NCBI RefSeq assembly: GCF_003987275.1
Contig: NZ_PIQF01000001.1
Span: forward strand, 62,001-126,000
Direction of reading: 5' to 3'
DNA: 64,000 bases
From: Idiomarina seosinensis
GTDB lineage: Bacteria; Pseudomonadota; Gammaproteobacteria; Enterobacterales; Alteromonadaceae
Shown: positions 26,634-36,606 of the stretch, one piece after another
How the letters are laid out: every line of letters starts with the position of its first letter
How positions within the stretch are numbered: the first letter of the stretch is position 1
Translations under genes and position numbers: made by a program
Notes under the pieces: generated by a model
What the model was told of the DNA's origin: nothing
The model's input: only the letters and a program-made list of their open reading frames with translations
Database searches by the model: none

Positions 26634-28349
26634 ATGGATATTCAAACGCTCACATTTATTATTGTCGGCCTGACCTTCGCGTTATATATCGGTATCGCAA
26701 TTTGGTCTCGTGCCGGATCAACCAATGACTTCTACGTTGCAAGTGGTGGGGTAAACCCAATTGCCAATGGTATGGCAACCGCAGCAGACTGGATGTCGGC
26801 GGCATCTTTCATTTCAATGGCGGGTATCGTTGCTTTTGCTGGCTATGATGGCTCGGTTTACCTAATGGGTTGGACCGGTGGTTATGTACTGCTGGCAATG
26901 TGTCTTGCGCCTTACCTCCGTAAGTTTGGCAAGTTTACGGTGCCGGACTTTATCGGCGACCGCTATTACTCACAAACGGCACGTACCATTGCGGTATTGT
27001 GCGCCATCTTGATCTGCTTCACTTATATTGCCGGCCAGATGCGCGGCGTAGGTGTGGTGTTCTCGCGCTTCTTAGAAGTCGACATTGCGACCGGCGTTAT
27101 TATTGGTGCCGTTATCGTATTCTTCTATACGGTGCTGGGTGGCATGAAAGGCATTACCTACACGCAGGTGGCTCAGTACGTTGTATTGATGTTCGCTTAC
27201 GTGGTGCCGGCGGTGTTTATTTCGCTGTTAATGACCGACCACTTTTTACCGCAGACAGGCTTTGGTGCGACCATAGCGCAGGATGTTCCAGGCGGTGGCA
27301 GTTATCTGCTTGATAGACTGGACGGCCTCTCGCAGGAGCTCGGATTTGCAGCCTATACCGAAGGTGTGCGCAGTAAAGTCGACGTGTTCTTTATTACCGC
27401 TGCGCTGATGGTAGGTACTGCCGGTCTGCCACACGTAATCGTGCGTTTCTTTACGGTACCTAAGGTTCGTGATGCACGTCGTTCAGCTTTCTGGGCACTG
27501 ACTTTTATCTCAGTAGTTTACTTAACGGCTCCGGCTATCGCATCGTTCGCAAAAGTGAACATTTTCAATACCATTAATGGTCCTGACTTACAGGGCGTTC
27601 AGTATGAAAATGCACCGAGCTGGGTTAAGAACTGGGAGAAAACCGGACTAATCACTTGGGAAGATAAGAACGACGATGGTCGTATGTTCTATTCAGGTGA
27701 TGAGCGTAATGAAATGACCATTGACCGAGACATTATGGTATTGGCGAATCCGGAAATTGCGGACTTACCAGCCTGGGTTGTGGCATTGGTTGCTGCTGGT
27801 GGTGTTGCAGCGGCGTTGTCGACCTCAGCGGGTCTGCTATTGGTTATTTCGACATCGGTTTCGCACGACTTGTTAAAACGAAACCTGATGCCGGATATAA
27901 CCGATAAGAAGGAGTTGCTCTACGCCCGGGTTGCGGCCGCGACAGCTATCATAATCTCGGTTTACTTTGGTATTTACCCGCCCGGCTTCGTGGCGCAGGT
28001 GGTGGCGTTTGCCTTCGGCTTAGCCGCAGCAAGCTTCTTCCCTGCGATCATTCTGGGTATCTTCCATAAACGCATGAACCGTCAAGGTGCCGTTGCTGGC
28101 ATGGTTGTGGGTATTCTATTCACCTTCTGCTACATCGTTTACTTTAAGTTCGTAGCGCCAGAGTTGAATACTCCGGATAACTGGTTATTCGGTATCTCTC
28201 CAGAAGGTATCGGTACACTGGGTATGATTCTAAACTTTGTTGTAGCAACAATTGTCCATAAGGCGACAGGTGACGCGCCACAGGACATTCAGGATTTGGT
28301 CGAGTCTATCCGTTACCCCAAAGGTTCCGGTGAAGCTACTGACCACTAA
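26634..28349 (+). CDS. Sodium:solute symporter, acetate-permease type (VC_2705 subfamily)
   Basis: 571 aa with about 13 membrane helices of the SSS (SLC5) family. Characteristic stretches are FYVASGGVNPIANGMATAAD, DWMSAASFISMAGIVAF and GTAGLPHVIVRFFTVP. A hydrophilic insert at about residues 310-370 is typical of the VC_2705 subfamily, which is longer than E. coli ActP in this loop. Likely function is sodium-coupled uptake of acetate or a similar short carboxylate. The sensor kinase upstream has a related membrane domain that cannot be mistaken for this one because it carries kinase domains. A terminator follows at 28.4 kb. Confidence 0.9.
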   Translation: MDIQTLTFIIVGLTFALYIGIAIWSRAGSTNDFYVASGGVNPIANGMATAADWMSAASFISMAGIVAFAGYDGSVYLMGWTGGYVLLAMCLAPYLRKFGKFTVPDFIGDRYYSQTARTIAVLCAILICFTYIAGQMRGVGVVFSRFLEVDIATGVIIGAVIVFFYTVLGGMKGITYTQVAQYVVLMFAYVVPAVFISLLMTDHFLPQTGFGATIAQDVPGGGSYLLDRLDGLSQELGFAAYTEGVRSKVDVFFITAALMVGTAGLPHVIVRFFTVPKVRDARRSAFWALTFISVVYLTAPAIASFAKVNIFNTINGPDLQGVQYENAPSWVKNWEKTGLITWEDKNDDGRMFYSGDERNEMTIDRDIMVLANPEIADLPAWVVALVAAGGVAAALSTSAGLLLVISTSVSHDLLKRNLMPDITDKKELLYARVAAATAIIISVYFGIYPPGFVAQVVAFAFGLAAASFFPAIILGIFHKRMNRQGAVAGMVVGILFTFCYIVYFKFVAPELNTPDNWLFGISPEGIGTLGMILNFVVATIVHKATGDAPQDIQDLVESIRYPKGSGEATDH

Positions 28350-28367
28350 AGGTAGCTTGCGTCGTAC

Positions 28368-28386
28368 CTTGCGTCCTTGACGCAAG
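28368..28386. repeat. Short GCGTC/GACGC palindrome after the symporter
   Basis: CTTGCGTC-CTT-GACGCAAG, a perfect 8-bp stem between the symporter stop and its terminator. Member of the dispersed hairpin family. Confidence 0.75.
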
Positions 28387-28409
28387 AAACTAAGAGACCA
28401 AGAAACAAA

Positions 28410-28433
28410 AACCCGGCTCCCGCCGGGTTTTTT
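28410..28433 (+). terminator. Rho-independent terminator of the DUF4212-symporter operon
   Basis: AACCCGGC and GCCGGGTT form an 8-bp stem around TCCC and are followed by a T-run. Confidence 0.9.
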
Positions 28434-28550
28434 ATTAGCAAAAAGAAAAATTTATACCATATAAAGATGTTATTTAATTGTGTCAGATCATTGAAATTAA
28501 CTCTGCGTTTAGTACTATTGCTTTAAAAATTATTTGTTACGGAGAACAGA

Positions 28551-31289
28551 ATGAAAAAACAAACTCTCGCTCTAGCCATTATCACAGCGCTAGGAGTAAC
28601 TGCATGTGGTAGTGACAACGATGGCAATAATAATCAACCCGAAGAGCCGGTTAACAACGCTCCTGAAACCTCTGCCGATAATGCTTCGGTAGTTGCTGGA
28701 GAAACCCACTCGATTGATGTATTAGGTAATGACACGGATCCCGATGGCGATGAACTGACCTTGTCTGAGGTTGGCACACCGGAAAACGGCACCACCGCGC
28801 TAGCGGATGGGATGGTTTCTTATACCGCGAATGATGGCTTTCAGGGGGAAGATACCTTTGGCTATACTGTGTCTGATGGTGAGTTGACCGCGCAGGGCAC
28901 GGTAACAGTAGCTGTTAATGCACCGCCAACAGCTAACCCAGACTCGTCAGAAGCGGAATCTGGTGAGTCAATAGCCATTGATGTACTTGCAAATGATACA
29001 GACCCGGGTGATGAGTTGACCATTACAGAAGTATCATCTCCTTCTAATGGTACGGCAGAGGTTACCGATAACCAGATAACTTATACACCAAACGATAGTT
29101 ATATCGGAAGTGATAGCTTCAGCTATACGGTTTCTGATGGCGAATTGACCGCGCAAGCGGAAGTAACTCTCTCTGTTGTAGATACCGTAACCGTCGTGGG
29201 ACTGGTGACCGATGAGCCAATTCCTAATGCAACAGTGGTTATAAACGTTGATGGTGAAACTTTCGAAGTACAGGCCGATGTGCAAGGAAGATATGAGCTA
29301 CCGGTAAAGCTTACCTCGATTGATAGTGATGAAATTATTCGGGTAACAGCTCGTGGCAGTGAAGGCGAAAATCAAGGGCATGTTGTTCTTAATTCACTAC
29401 TTATGTCTAGTGCTGACTTGATTGAAACAGCTGGAGGAGATGGCGAACTAACTCGTGATGAATTTAATGACGTTAATGTTACCCATGTAACTACAGCTCG
29501 TGACGCTCTTATTAGGAAGCTGGCGCAAGACAAAGAGCTCACTAAAGACAACATAAGTACTTTTGGTAATGCGATTGATCCACAGTTACTGGTGCAAATG
29601 GCTGCTGTGGTTAAGTTACTTGTGGATAATCCGGAAACCTACAGCTTGCCAGAAGGGTATGAGAGTGTTGAAGACTTTTTGGCTGACGAAGAGCAATACA
29701 ATAGCTTCGTGGAAGAGGTCAGTCAGGCTCCTAGTGGTGGTGGCGATAGCCCATTGCAACAAGCAATAAATGAAACACTTGAAGACCCGGAAGTAATGCC
29801 AGAACTAAGTATGGATGATCTTTATGGTCGTTATGCAGAAATGTTTAGCTCTACGCCTTTTATTTTGTCAAACAGCGGTGTGCTGTGGGATATTGATGAG
29901 AGTGGCATTGAATATTACCCGTATCGTAACGAGAGTGCTCCATTACACGTCAGTATAAATGGTAACCGTGTTGTGCCTGATTCCGATAGTTCGGTATTAG
30001 AGGAATCTACCAGCTACGTTTATTTAACTGAGGATGATTTTCCGACCGAAGAAGCATTTGACGCTTGGCTAGCATTTAAAGGTTGGGAGACTTTTAGAGT
30101 TTCTCAAGAGGAAATTACCACTCGCACTACACTTGACCATATTGATGTAATCAGCGTTGCAGAGGCCGCTTTGACGGTAAAAGTAAACACAACAACGGTC
30201 ACAAGTGACGTTGAATTCGAGTATGGGGGAAAAACCTATACGGCTAAGGCCGGTGAAACGCAAATGTCAGAGTACGCACGTCAACTGCTGGAAGTAGAGG
30301 CTGCCATGCAAACCGACTTATCTTTTGATATTAAAAATGGGGACACTTGGTTTCTTCCTTTAGCTGATACTTTGGATGCTCGACTTGGTGTTTTTGGCGG
30401 TGTTTATGAGTTTTCGGGTGACGGCACTTTTAATGTAAAGACGTACTCAGAAAGTGAGCCTGCCCAAGGTTATCGCGCCGAGTATTTTTCCGGGACCTGG
30501 TCGTTAAGTGAAGATGCGAAAACATTGTCAGTAATAACCGCTACTGGTCAGTTTGGGGCTCATTTTACACGCTATGGTAATGACACTGGCAAACAAGGCG
30601 TCATTATGGAGTACATTGTTGCCGGCGAGCGCTCGGGATATGCTCAAATTCGTGATGGCGGAAAGGTTGAGATGAATAGCTTACCGTTTGCTGCACTTGA
30701 ATCAGCCATATCAGGTGACTTGCTATTAACTAGCGTGTTGAATTTTAAAGCGCCCCGTTACTGGGATGGTGATAGCTTGTTACCGATTGATGTGTGGAGC
30801 TTTGATTTTGACTCTGATGGTGAAGGGTCAATATTCGGAGGTGCGCTATGCGACGGTTCCCCGATGGATTATCAAGATGTCTGTCGCGGACAGTACCAGT
30901 TAAACCAAGATCAACAAATGCCGATTACGTGGGAGTTAACGTCAACAAATGACTTTGAGCAAGTGTTGGGCATCGATCGTGAGCCTTATGGGCCAGGTGT
31001 TAATCAACGTTACTGGCTACCTGTTGCTGTTAGTGAGCAGAGCATTTTATCGGTAATTGAATGGAACTATTATGATGTCGGTTATGATCAGCCCGGATTA
31101 CTGATGCCGCCTCGAATGCAAAGACTGTTTATACAAGAAAAACCTGAGGTTGGAACTCCCATGGAACCTACTGAACTAAAGCAAAATTATGGGAGTAGTA
31201 ATCAGCCGTTGCTTAATGTTAATTCACTGTCAGGTTACAAGGTAGTTAATCCACAAGGCCTTCGCGTCGGTGGACAGAGTCGTAATTAG
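28551..31289 (+). CDS. Lipoprotein with two cadherin/VCBS-like repeats, function unknown
   Basis: 912 aa with a lipoprotein signal (GVTACGS, Cys19) and an ACGGAGA ribosome-binding site. Two tandem repeats of about 88 residues cover positions 34-208, each with IDVLxNDTDP near its start and YTVSDGELTAQ near its end. These are Ig-like/cadherin-like modules common in surface proteins of marine bacteria. A carboxypeptidase-regulatory-like segment follows (VVGLVTDEPIPNATVVIN). The remaining 650 or so residues are acidic and match no family I know. The gene lies between the acetate symporter and a TonB receptor but has its own terminator, so it is probably a separate transcription unit. Confidence 0.8.
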   Translation: MKKQTLALAIITALGVTACGSDNDGNNNQPEEPVNNAPETSADNASVVAGETHSIDVLGNDTDPDGDELTLSEVGTPENGTTALADGMVSYTANDGFQGEDTFGYTVSDGELTAQGTVTVAVNAPPTANPDSSEAESGESIAIDVLANDTDPGDELTITEVSSPSNGTAEVTDNQITYTPNDSYIGSDSFSYTVSDGELTAQAEVTLSVVDTVTVVGLVTDEPIPNATVVINVDGETFEVQADVQGRYELPVKLTSIDSDEIIRVTARGSEGENQGHVVLNSLLMSSADLIETAGGDGELTRDEFNDVNVTHVTTARDALIRKLAQDKELTKDNISTFGNAIDPQLLVQMAAVVKLLVDNPETYSLPEGYESVEDFLADEEQYNSFVEEVSQAPSGGGDSPLQQAINETLEDPEVMPELSMDDLYGRYAEMFSSTPFILSNSGVLWDIDESGIEYYPYRNESAPLHVSINGNRVVPDSDSSVLEESTSYVYLTEDDFPTEEAFDAWLAFKGWETFRVSQEEITTRTTLDHIDVISVAEAALTVKVNTTTVTSDVEFEYGGKTYTAKAGETQMSEYARQLLEVEAAMQTDLSFDIKNGDTWFLPLADTLDARLGVFGGVYEFSGDGTFNVKTYSESEPAQGYRAEYFSGTWSLSEDAKTLSVITATGQFGAHFTRYGNDTGKQGVIMEYIVAGERSGYAQIRDGGKVEMNSLPFAALESAISGDLLLTSVLNFKAPRYWDGDSLLPIDVWSFDFDSDGEGSIFGGALCDGSPMDYQDVCRGQYQLNQDQQMPITWELTSTNDFEQVLGIDREPYGPGVNQRYWLPVAVSEQSILSVIEWNYYDVGYDQPGLLMPPRMQRLFIQEKPEVGTPMEPTELKQNYGSSNQPLLNVNSLSGYKVVNPQGLRVGGQSRN

Positions 31290-31311
31290 ACACGGAACTT
31301 ACCCTAATTTA

Positions 31312-31337
31312 AAACCCGGCAGCCGCCGGGTTTTTTT
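31312..31337 (+). terminator. Rho-independent terminator after the repeat lipoprotein gene
   Basis: AAACCCGGC and GCCGGGTTT form a 9-bp stem around a 4-base loop and are followed by a T-run. Confidence 0.9.
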
Positions 31338-31450
31338 ATGGGGAAAGGTAAGCTGACGGGCTTATCGAAGTATGGCCTCCGACACCCCCTCATGGGCGGA
31401 GGTCGTACTTCAAACACCCGTCAACTTCCCTCTCTGTAGGTTGTGGCGTG

Positions 31451-31598
31451 AGGAATGAGTTCGCGCGTTGGGATTTGCTGTCTGCCGTCCGGGAATGTCG
31501 AAGGCCATGGATGGCCTGAGTCAAGCGCACACGGACGTGCTTGTAGCGGTTCCCGGACGGCAGACAGCGAAGCACAACAGAAGCGACCTCATTCCTAG
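31451..31598. repeat. Structured palindromic element, about 150 bp (copy 2)
   Basis: A perfect 18-bp stem (GCTGTCTGCCGTCCGGGA at 31477-31494 with its complement at 31551-31568) closes a 56-nt core. Farther out, AGGAATGAG pairs with CTCATTCCT. The core contains GGCCATGGATGGCC and a second small hairpin around CACGGACGTG. Thirty-three bases of the core (31496-31528) are identical to 56452-56484, but the closing stems of the two copies are unrelated in sequence. Confidence 0.85.
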
Positions 31599-31640
31599 GG
31601 CCTTGCGTCGAAGACGCAAGGTACGACGCAAGGCCCTAGG
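31594..31640. repeat. Nested palindrome of the GCGTC/GACGC family
   Basis: CCTAGGGCCTTGCGTC (31594-31609) is perfectly complementary to GACGCAAGGCCCTAGG (31625-31640). An alternative, mutually exclusive hairpin CTTGCGTC-GAA-GACGCAAG lies inside at 31602-31620. Confidence 0.75.
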
Positions 31641-31924
31641 CTAATTTTTCACCATAGTTGTTAATGATTAACATGTTGAAACTTATGTGAAAATTGCAGC
31701 AACAGCTGTGATTATTTTTAACTTTTCCGATGTCTTTTTCGACGCTTTGCTGAATTTCTCAGCAGTCAGTTTAGGGGGGCTTAAAAAAAGCCTTTCAGCT
31801 TCTTGCACAAATTAACCAATAGGGCTAGAAAACCGTCACCACAGCTGCAGAGACTGTGTTAATAACAAAGGCCAAGCACGATTCAGTGATGCCAAACACG
31901 AAATGTTTCAGGGAGTAAACTCTT

Positions 31925-34660
31925 ATGAAAGGTAGTACATTCCGTAAAAGTGCAGCAGCAATTGCGATTGCTTCCACTTTTAGTTTTCCCAGCCTGGCGG
32001 TTGCTCAAGAAGGTGCTGATAACGTAGAGCGTATTCAGATTACCGGTTCACGCATTAAGCGTACCGACACCGAGACTGCTAGCCCAATCTCGATTTTTGA
32101 CGCAGAGGCCATTGAGGCGTCTGGCTTTACTACCATGGAGAAGTTCATCCACAACATGCCTGCGATGAACGGTGGTTTTAACGGCTCTAACACCAATAAC
32201 GGTTCTGGAGGCTTTGCCAGTGCAAACCTGCGTGGTCTGGGCAGCGACCGTACTCTGATTTTGATCAACGGCCGCCGTTACGCATCCGGTGATTTGAACG
32301 CAATCCCTATGGCAATGATTGAGCGTGTTGAAGTTCTGCGCGATGGTGCATCAACCATCTATGGTTCTGATGCGATTGCCGGTGTTATTAACTTTATCAC
32401 CAAGACAGATTTCGAAGGTGCTGAGTTCACTGCACAATACGACGAAACCAGTGAAGGCGATGGTGAAACCACTAAGCTTTCTGGTGTTGTAGGCACTACC
32501 AGCGATAACGGCAGTGTTGTTCTGGCGTTGGAATATCAAAACCGTAACGACATCAGCCAGGGCGACCGCGCTTTTTCACGTTACCCGCTGAATGAACGTG
32601 ACGGTCAGTTAGTGACCGGCGGCTCCTCTACCATTCCTTATGGCAACTGGTCGGCAGTTGACCCGGATTCACCCTATAATTCGGCTAATGCTAACGGTTC
32701 ATTCGTAGTCGACCCGGAAACGGGTGAAGTACGTCAGTATCAAGGTACTCGCGATGCCTATAACTTTGCGCCGGCAAGTTATCTGTCAACGCCACAGGAT
32801 TTGTTCACCATTAATGCTGTCGCCAATTACGACTTAACTCGTGACCTTACCGTATTCTTAGAAGGTGGTTACGCAAATCGTCAGTCAGACCAAAAAATGG
32901 CCGCAGAAGGTACGTTCTGGGGACCTACAGTAGCAGGTGATCATCCTGCCAACCCAGTTGGCGAAGACGTCTACTTGTACCGTCGTCTGGCGGAAACCGG
33001 TGGTCGTCAGTTTACTCAGGATTTCTCTGATTACCGTATGGTGTTCGGCTTTGAAGGTTACCTGGATAACGGCTGGAGCTGGGATGCGTCTTATAACTAC
33101 GCACGTTATGTCGATTCCAGCATTGACTACGGTCGCGCTAACCCTGAGCGCTTTGAAACCTTGCTGGATCCAGCACTGTGTGAGGCGGCCGAAGCCTGCC
33201 CTGGCTTGTGGAACCCGTTTGAAGCCGGCACTTTGTCTCAGGAAATGATGGACTATGCATTAGTACCTAACTCGCCGGTTACTCGCGGTACGACTAAGCA
33301 GCTAATGGCTAACTTGACGGGTGATACCGGTGAATTCATGTTGCCAGCCGGTAACGTAGCCTGGGCTGTTGGTGTTGAAAAACGTTGGCAGGAATATGAA
33401 AACCAGCCAGACGGTGCGGCACTGTTGGGTCAAATCTACAACGTAGGTGCGACTCCAACCGATGGTTCTTATGAAGTTGAAGAAGCTTACATAGAAACTG
33501 ATATCCCTGTGCTGCGTGATATGCCAGGTGTTCAGTCACTGGACTTCTCGGCAGCCGTGCGTTACTCGGACTACGACTTTACCGATGCTCAGACAACCAC
33601 TAAATTTGGTCTTGAGTACGTGCCAAAAGACGGCATGTTAGTTCGTGCAACTTTTGCTGAAGGTTTCCGCGCGCCAACTATTACCGACTTGTATGGGCCT
33701 CAAGTGACTTCGTTCTCTAGTTATGCGGATCCTTGCATCGAGTATGGCTCTAGCGACAATCCAGACCTAGTTGCTAACTGTCAGTCAGAAGGCTTGCCAG
33801 CGGACTTCAATCTGGATAATAACCAGGCAGCGACATTATTGTCAGGCAATGAAAATCTGCAACCGGAAACCTCTGACAGCTTTACTCTTGGGTTTGTTTA
33901 TCAGCCAGAGTTCCTGGACAACGTAAACGTTGCACTGGATTACTATGACATTGAAATCGAAAACGGTATTGGCGCGCCAAGCACCAGCTTTATAGCAAAT
34001 CAATGCTATAACAGTGAGGATTTTTCAGCGTCAGTTTGCGGTGATATTTTAGGTCCAGAGGCAATTGGAACATCAAGCTGGTCAGGCTCGGACTATCGTG
34101 ACGCACAGGGCTACATCTCAGGTGTTGATGCAAGAACGCAAAACATTTCAACGTTCCAGACTTCAGGTATCGATTTTGACGTGAATTGGAATGACGAAGT
34201 TGCCGGCGGCATGCTGACTCTGCGTTTAGACGGTAGCTACCTGGATGAGTATAAATACCAAGTCCAGGAAGGAGTGGAAGCTCTTGAACTCGCCGGTAAG
34301 TTCGGTGCTGACACTAACTTCGCGGGTCGTATTGCGGCGTTCTCTGAGGTTCGTGCTAACCTAACCGCTGGCTACAAAATCGACGACTATGATTTAAGCT
34401 GGATCACACGTTTCCAGTCAGGCGTTGATGACCTGAACTGGGATGAGAGTAATCTGAGCAACTCAGTCGGTAGCTATGTCTATCATGACATGCAGGCATC
34501 GTACTACTACAACCAGAATACAACATTGACTCTGGGTATTCGTAATGTATTCGATAAACAGCCTCCGTACGTGTCAAACAACAATGACATGAACACGCTG
34601 AACACGTCGTACGATACTGCCGGTCAGTACTGGTATGCTCGAGTTGGCTTGAGCTTCTAA
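31925..34660 (+). CDS. TonB-dependent outer-membrane receptor
   Basis: 911 aa with a signal peptide ending LAVAQE. The plug domain begins VERIQITGSRIKR and includes ANLRGLGSDRTLILINGRR and ASTIYGSDAIAGVINFITK, as in the large TonB receptors of Alteromonadales that take up peptides or oligosaccharides. The barrel follows and ends with an aromatic residue (VGLSF). AGGGAG precedes the ATG and a terminator follows, so it is probably monocistronic. It is related to the receptor at 38410-41061 from the signal peptide onwards. Substrate unknown; a downstream terminator separates it from the CBS-domain gene. Confidence 0.95.
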   Translation: MKGSTFRKSAAAIAIASTFSFPSLAVAQEGADNVERIQITGSRIKRTDTETASPISIFDAEAIEASGFTTMEKFIHNMPAMNGGFNGSNTNNGSGGFASANLRGLGSDRTLILINGRRYASGDLNAIPMAMIERVEVLRDGASTIYGSDAIAGVINFITKTDFEGAEFTAQYDETSEGDGETTKLSGVVGTTSDNGSVVLALEYQNRNDISQGDRAFSRYPLNERDGQLVTGGSSTIPYGNWSAVDPDSPYNSANANGSFVVDPETGEVRQYQGTRDAYNFAPASYLSTPQDLFTINAVANYDLTRDLTVFLEGGYANRQSDQKMAAEGTFWGPTVAGDHPANPVGEDVYLYRRLAETGGRQFTQDFSDYRMVFGFEGYLDNGWSWDASYNYARYVDSSIDYGRANPERFETLLDPALCEAAEACPGLWNPFEAGTLSQEMMDYALVPNSPVTRGTTKQLMANLTGDTGEFMLPAGNVAWAVGVEKRWQEYENQPDGAALLGQIYNVGATPTDGSYEVEEAYIETDIPVLRDMPGVQSLDFSAAVRYSDYDFTDAQTTTKFGLEYVPKDGMLVRATFAEGFRAPTITDLYGPQVTSFSSYADPCIEYGSSDNPDLVANCQSEGLPADFNLDNNQAATLLSGNENLQPETSDSFTLGFVYQPEFLDNVNVALDYYDIEIENGIGAPSTSFIANQCYNSEDFSASVCGDILGPEAIGTSSWSGSDYRDAQGYISGVDARTQNISTFQTSGIDFDVNWNDEVAGGMLTLRLDGSYLDEYKYQVQEGVEALELAGKFGADTNFAGRIAAFSEVRANLTAGYKIDDYDLSWITRFQSGVDDLNWDESNLSNSVGSYVYHDMQASYYYNQNTTLTLGIRNVFDKQPPYVSNNNDMNTLNTSYDTAGQYWYARVGLSF

Positions 34661-34685
34661 AACGTCACTTGATGACGATCATAAA

Positions 34686-34717
34686 AACCCGGTTACTTTT
34701 GCAAGTAACCGGGTTTT
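34686..34717 (+). terminator. Rho-independent terminator of the TonB receptor gene
   Basis: AACCCGGTTACTT and AAGTAACCGGGTT form a 13-bp stem with a 3-base loop and are followed by a T-run. Confidence 0.92.
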
Positions 34718-34769
34718 TTCTTGCCTAAACGGGGCAAGCTACGGTATTAAGGTACAAGGAGGAGTACCT

Positions 34770-36605
34770 ATGGAACCGCAGAATTTTTTACAGGACTGTC
34801 CACCGTTTGATGAATTGCAGGCTGAGCAGCGTCAATGGGCTGTGTCGCAGTTGCAGTCGGTTTATATGAACGAACAAAACTGCAACGATATCTTGAAAGA
34901 AATGCGTCCTGCGTTGTTTATCGTGCGCTCCGGAGCATTCGATTTGCGCGGTAGCGACGGACGTCTGATCGAACGGCTGGAAAGTGGTGATTTATTTGGC
35001 TACCCCTCCTTATTGACCGGTCGGGAGATCGTCAACAAATTAAAAACCATCGAAGACGGTATCGTCTATGTGCTCCCGCAATCGGCATTTGATCGGTTGC
35101 GAAATGCTTCAAAAACTTTTGAACAATATTTTATTCGCGCACACGGGCAGCGCTTGTTAACCGAGCGGCGTTCAGAGCATGACGGTGGCAGCGATGACTG
35201 GACCGAGCAAGCCGTTTCTGAAGTCATCAGTAAAGCTCCCGTAAGTCTAACCAGTGATACCAATATTGGCGCCGCAGCAAAGCTGATGTCTGAGCACAGC
35301 ATTTCATCGGTGTTGATTGTTGACGACGGTCAGTTGGTCGGTATTTTAACCGACCGTGACTTACGCAATCGGGTAATAGCGGCCGGTTTATCCTATGACG
35401 TTAACGTGGCTGCGGTCATGACACAGTTGCCCGAGTCGGTGGAAGAAACTCGCCCATTATTAGATGCGCTTACCTTGATGACCGCTAATAACGTGCACCA
35501 TTTACCGGTGGTTAACAGTAATAATGAGCCGGTCGGCATGCTCACTGCGACCGACTTGATTCGACAGCAGCGCAGTGAACCGGTTTATTTGATCAGTGCT
35601 ATCCGCAAGGCGGACAGTCGCGCTAAGCTGGTGGAAGAGGCGGAAAAAATTCCCGACTATTTGCAAACCTTTGCTAACCGGGTTAAGCGAACGACGGTGG
35701 TCGGGCGGTTAATGGCCTCGCTGACCGATGGTATGACCCGACAGCTGATCCAGTTATACGAAAAAGACTATGGTGTAGCGCCGGCGCAATATAGTTGGCT
35801 GGCGTTTGGCTCGCAAGGGCGCGAAGATCAGACGCTCAGCTCGGATCAGGATAACGGTCTGTTGTTAGCCAACGGTTTAACCGATAAGCAACAAGCTTGG
35901 TTTAAAGGTCTTGGTGAATACGTTTGCGAAGGCTTGCATGAATGCGGTATCCCGTTATGTCCGGGCAATATTATGGCTTCTAACCCGGATTGCCGGGGAA
36001 CCACCGACCAGTGGCTGGAACGCTTTAAAGGTTGGACACAGAGTCCCACCCCCAAAGCGCTAATGTATTGCCAGATCTTTTTTGACAGTCGTGCGGTGGT
36101 CGGGAACGGTAAGTTTTACCAACAATACCGGGATCAGGTTGCCAAGCTGGCGCAAAACGATATGTTTTTGGGTAACCTGGCCATTCTGGTTAACCGTATT
36201 TCGGTGCCGCTGGGGTTGTTTAACCGGTTTCGAACAGAGGACACCGATGATGGTGATACCATTGATATTAAACGCTACGGTATTGCTTTAATTAATGACA
36301 TAGCGCGTATTTACTCGCTGCAGGCGGGCCTAACCACTCCTAACACCCCAGCCCGGTTAAAGGCGTTAGAGTCGAGCAAGCTGTTAAATCGTCGTGATAA
36401 TCAGTCGCTGTTGGAGGCGTGGCAATTCCTGACACAGTTGCGGTTAAATCATCAATTAACCGTTTGGGGGACCGATAAGCCTAAAAACGCACTAGATCCC
36501 GATGAACTCAGCACCTTATCACGACGCCAGTTAAAGTCTGCGTTTAAAATTATAAAAGAAGCGCAGCAGGGCGTTGGCCTGAAGTTTAGCCGCCAGGGGT
36601 ATTAA
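34770..36605 (+). CDS. Signalling protein with cNMP-binding-like, CBS-pair and DUF294 nucleotidyltransferase domains
   Basis: 611 aa with a strong AAGGAGGAG ribosome-binding site. Residues 20-130 resemble a cyclic-nucleotide-binding fold (SGDLFGYPSLLTG). Two CBS motifs follow (TNIGAAAKLMSEHSISSVLI and a second ending VGMLTATDLIRQQ). The DUF294 nucleotidyltransferase domain has WLAFGSQGREDQTLSSDQDN, with the GS-x-GR and paired acidic residues of that fold, then a helical DUF294_C domain. In many gammaproteobacteria this gene and the exonuclease gene that follows sit beside the DUF4212-symporter pair, so a regulatory role in acetate transport or metabolism is plausible. Here a lipoprotein and a TonB receptor gene come between them. 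Confidence 0.88.
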   Translation: MEPQNFLQDCPPFDELQAEQRQWAVSQLQSVYMNEQNCNDILKEMRPALFIVRSGAFDLRGSDGRLIERLESGDLFGYPSLLTGREIVNKLKTIEDGIVYVLPQSAFDRLRNASKTFEQYFIRAHGQRLLTERRSEHDGGSDDWTEQAVSEVISKAPVSLTSDTNIGAAAKLMSEHSISSVLIVDDGQLVGILTDRDLRNRVIAAGLSYDVNVAAVMTQLPESVEETRPLLDALTLMTANNVHHLPVVNSNNEPVGMLTATDLIRQQRSEPVYLISAIRKADSRAKLVEEAEKIPDYLQTFANRVKRTTVVGRLMASLTDGMTRQLIQLYEKDYGVAPAQYSWLAFGSQGREDQTLSSDQDNGLLLANGLTDKQQAWFKGLGEYVCEGLHECGIPLCPGNIMASNPDCRGTTDQWLERFKGWTQSPTPKALMYCQIFFDSRAVVGNGKFYQQYRDQVAKLAQNDMFLGNLAILVNRISVPLGLFNRFRTEDTDDGDTIDIKRYGIALINDIARIYSLQAGLTTPNTPARLKALESSKLLNRRDNQSLLEAWQFLTQLRLNHQLTVWGTDKPKNALDPDELSTLSRRQLKSAFKIIKEAQQGVGLKFSRQGY

Positions 36606-36606
36606 G

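Larger units (their letters stand above)
31290..31924. other. 635-base intergenic region
   Basis: From left to right it holds a terminator for the lipoprotein gene, the long structured palindrome, a GCGTC-family palindrome nested in a 16-bp inverted repeat, and then about 280 bases of AT-rich DNA that must contain the promoter of the TonB receptor gene. No protein-coding region is supported here. Confidence 0.8.

Noticed and set aside
31390-31575. Minus-strand frame sharing a peptide (TQAIHGLRH) with a frame at 56247-56480
   Set aside because: The shared peptide comes from the common core of the structured repeats, not from homologous genes.
34770-36605. Reading the CBS/DUF294 protein as a Crp-type transcription factor
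   Set aside because: The N-terminal cNMP-like fold is followed by CBS and nucleotidyltransferase domains and there is no helix-turn-helix.
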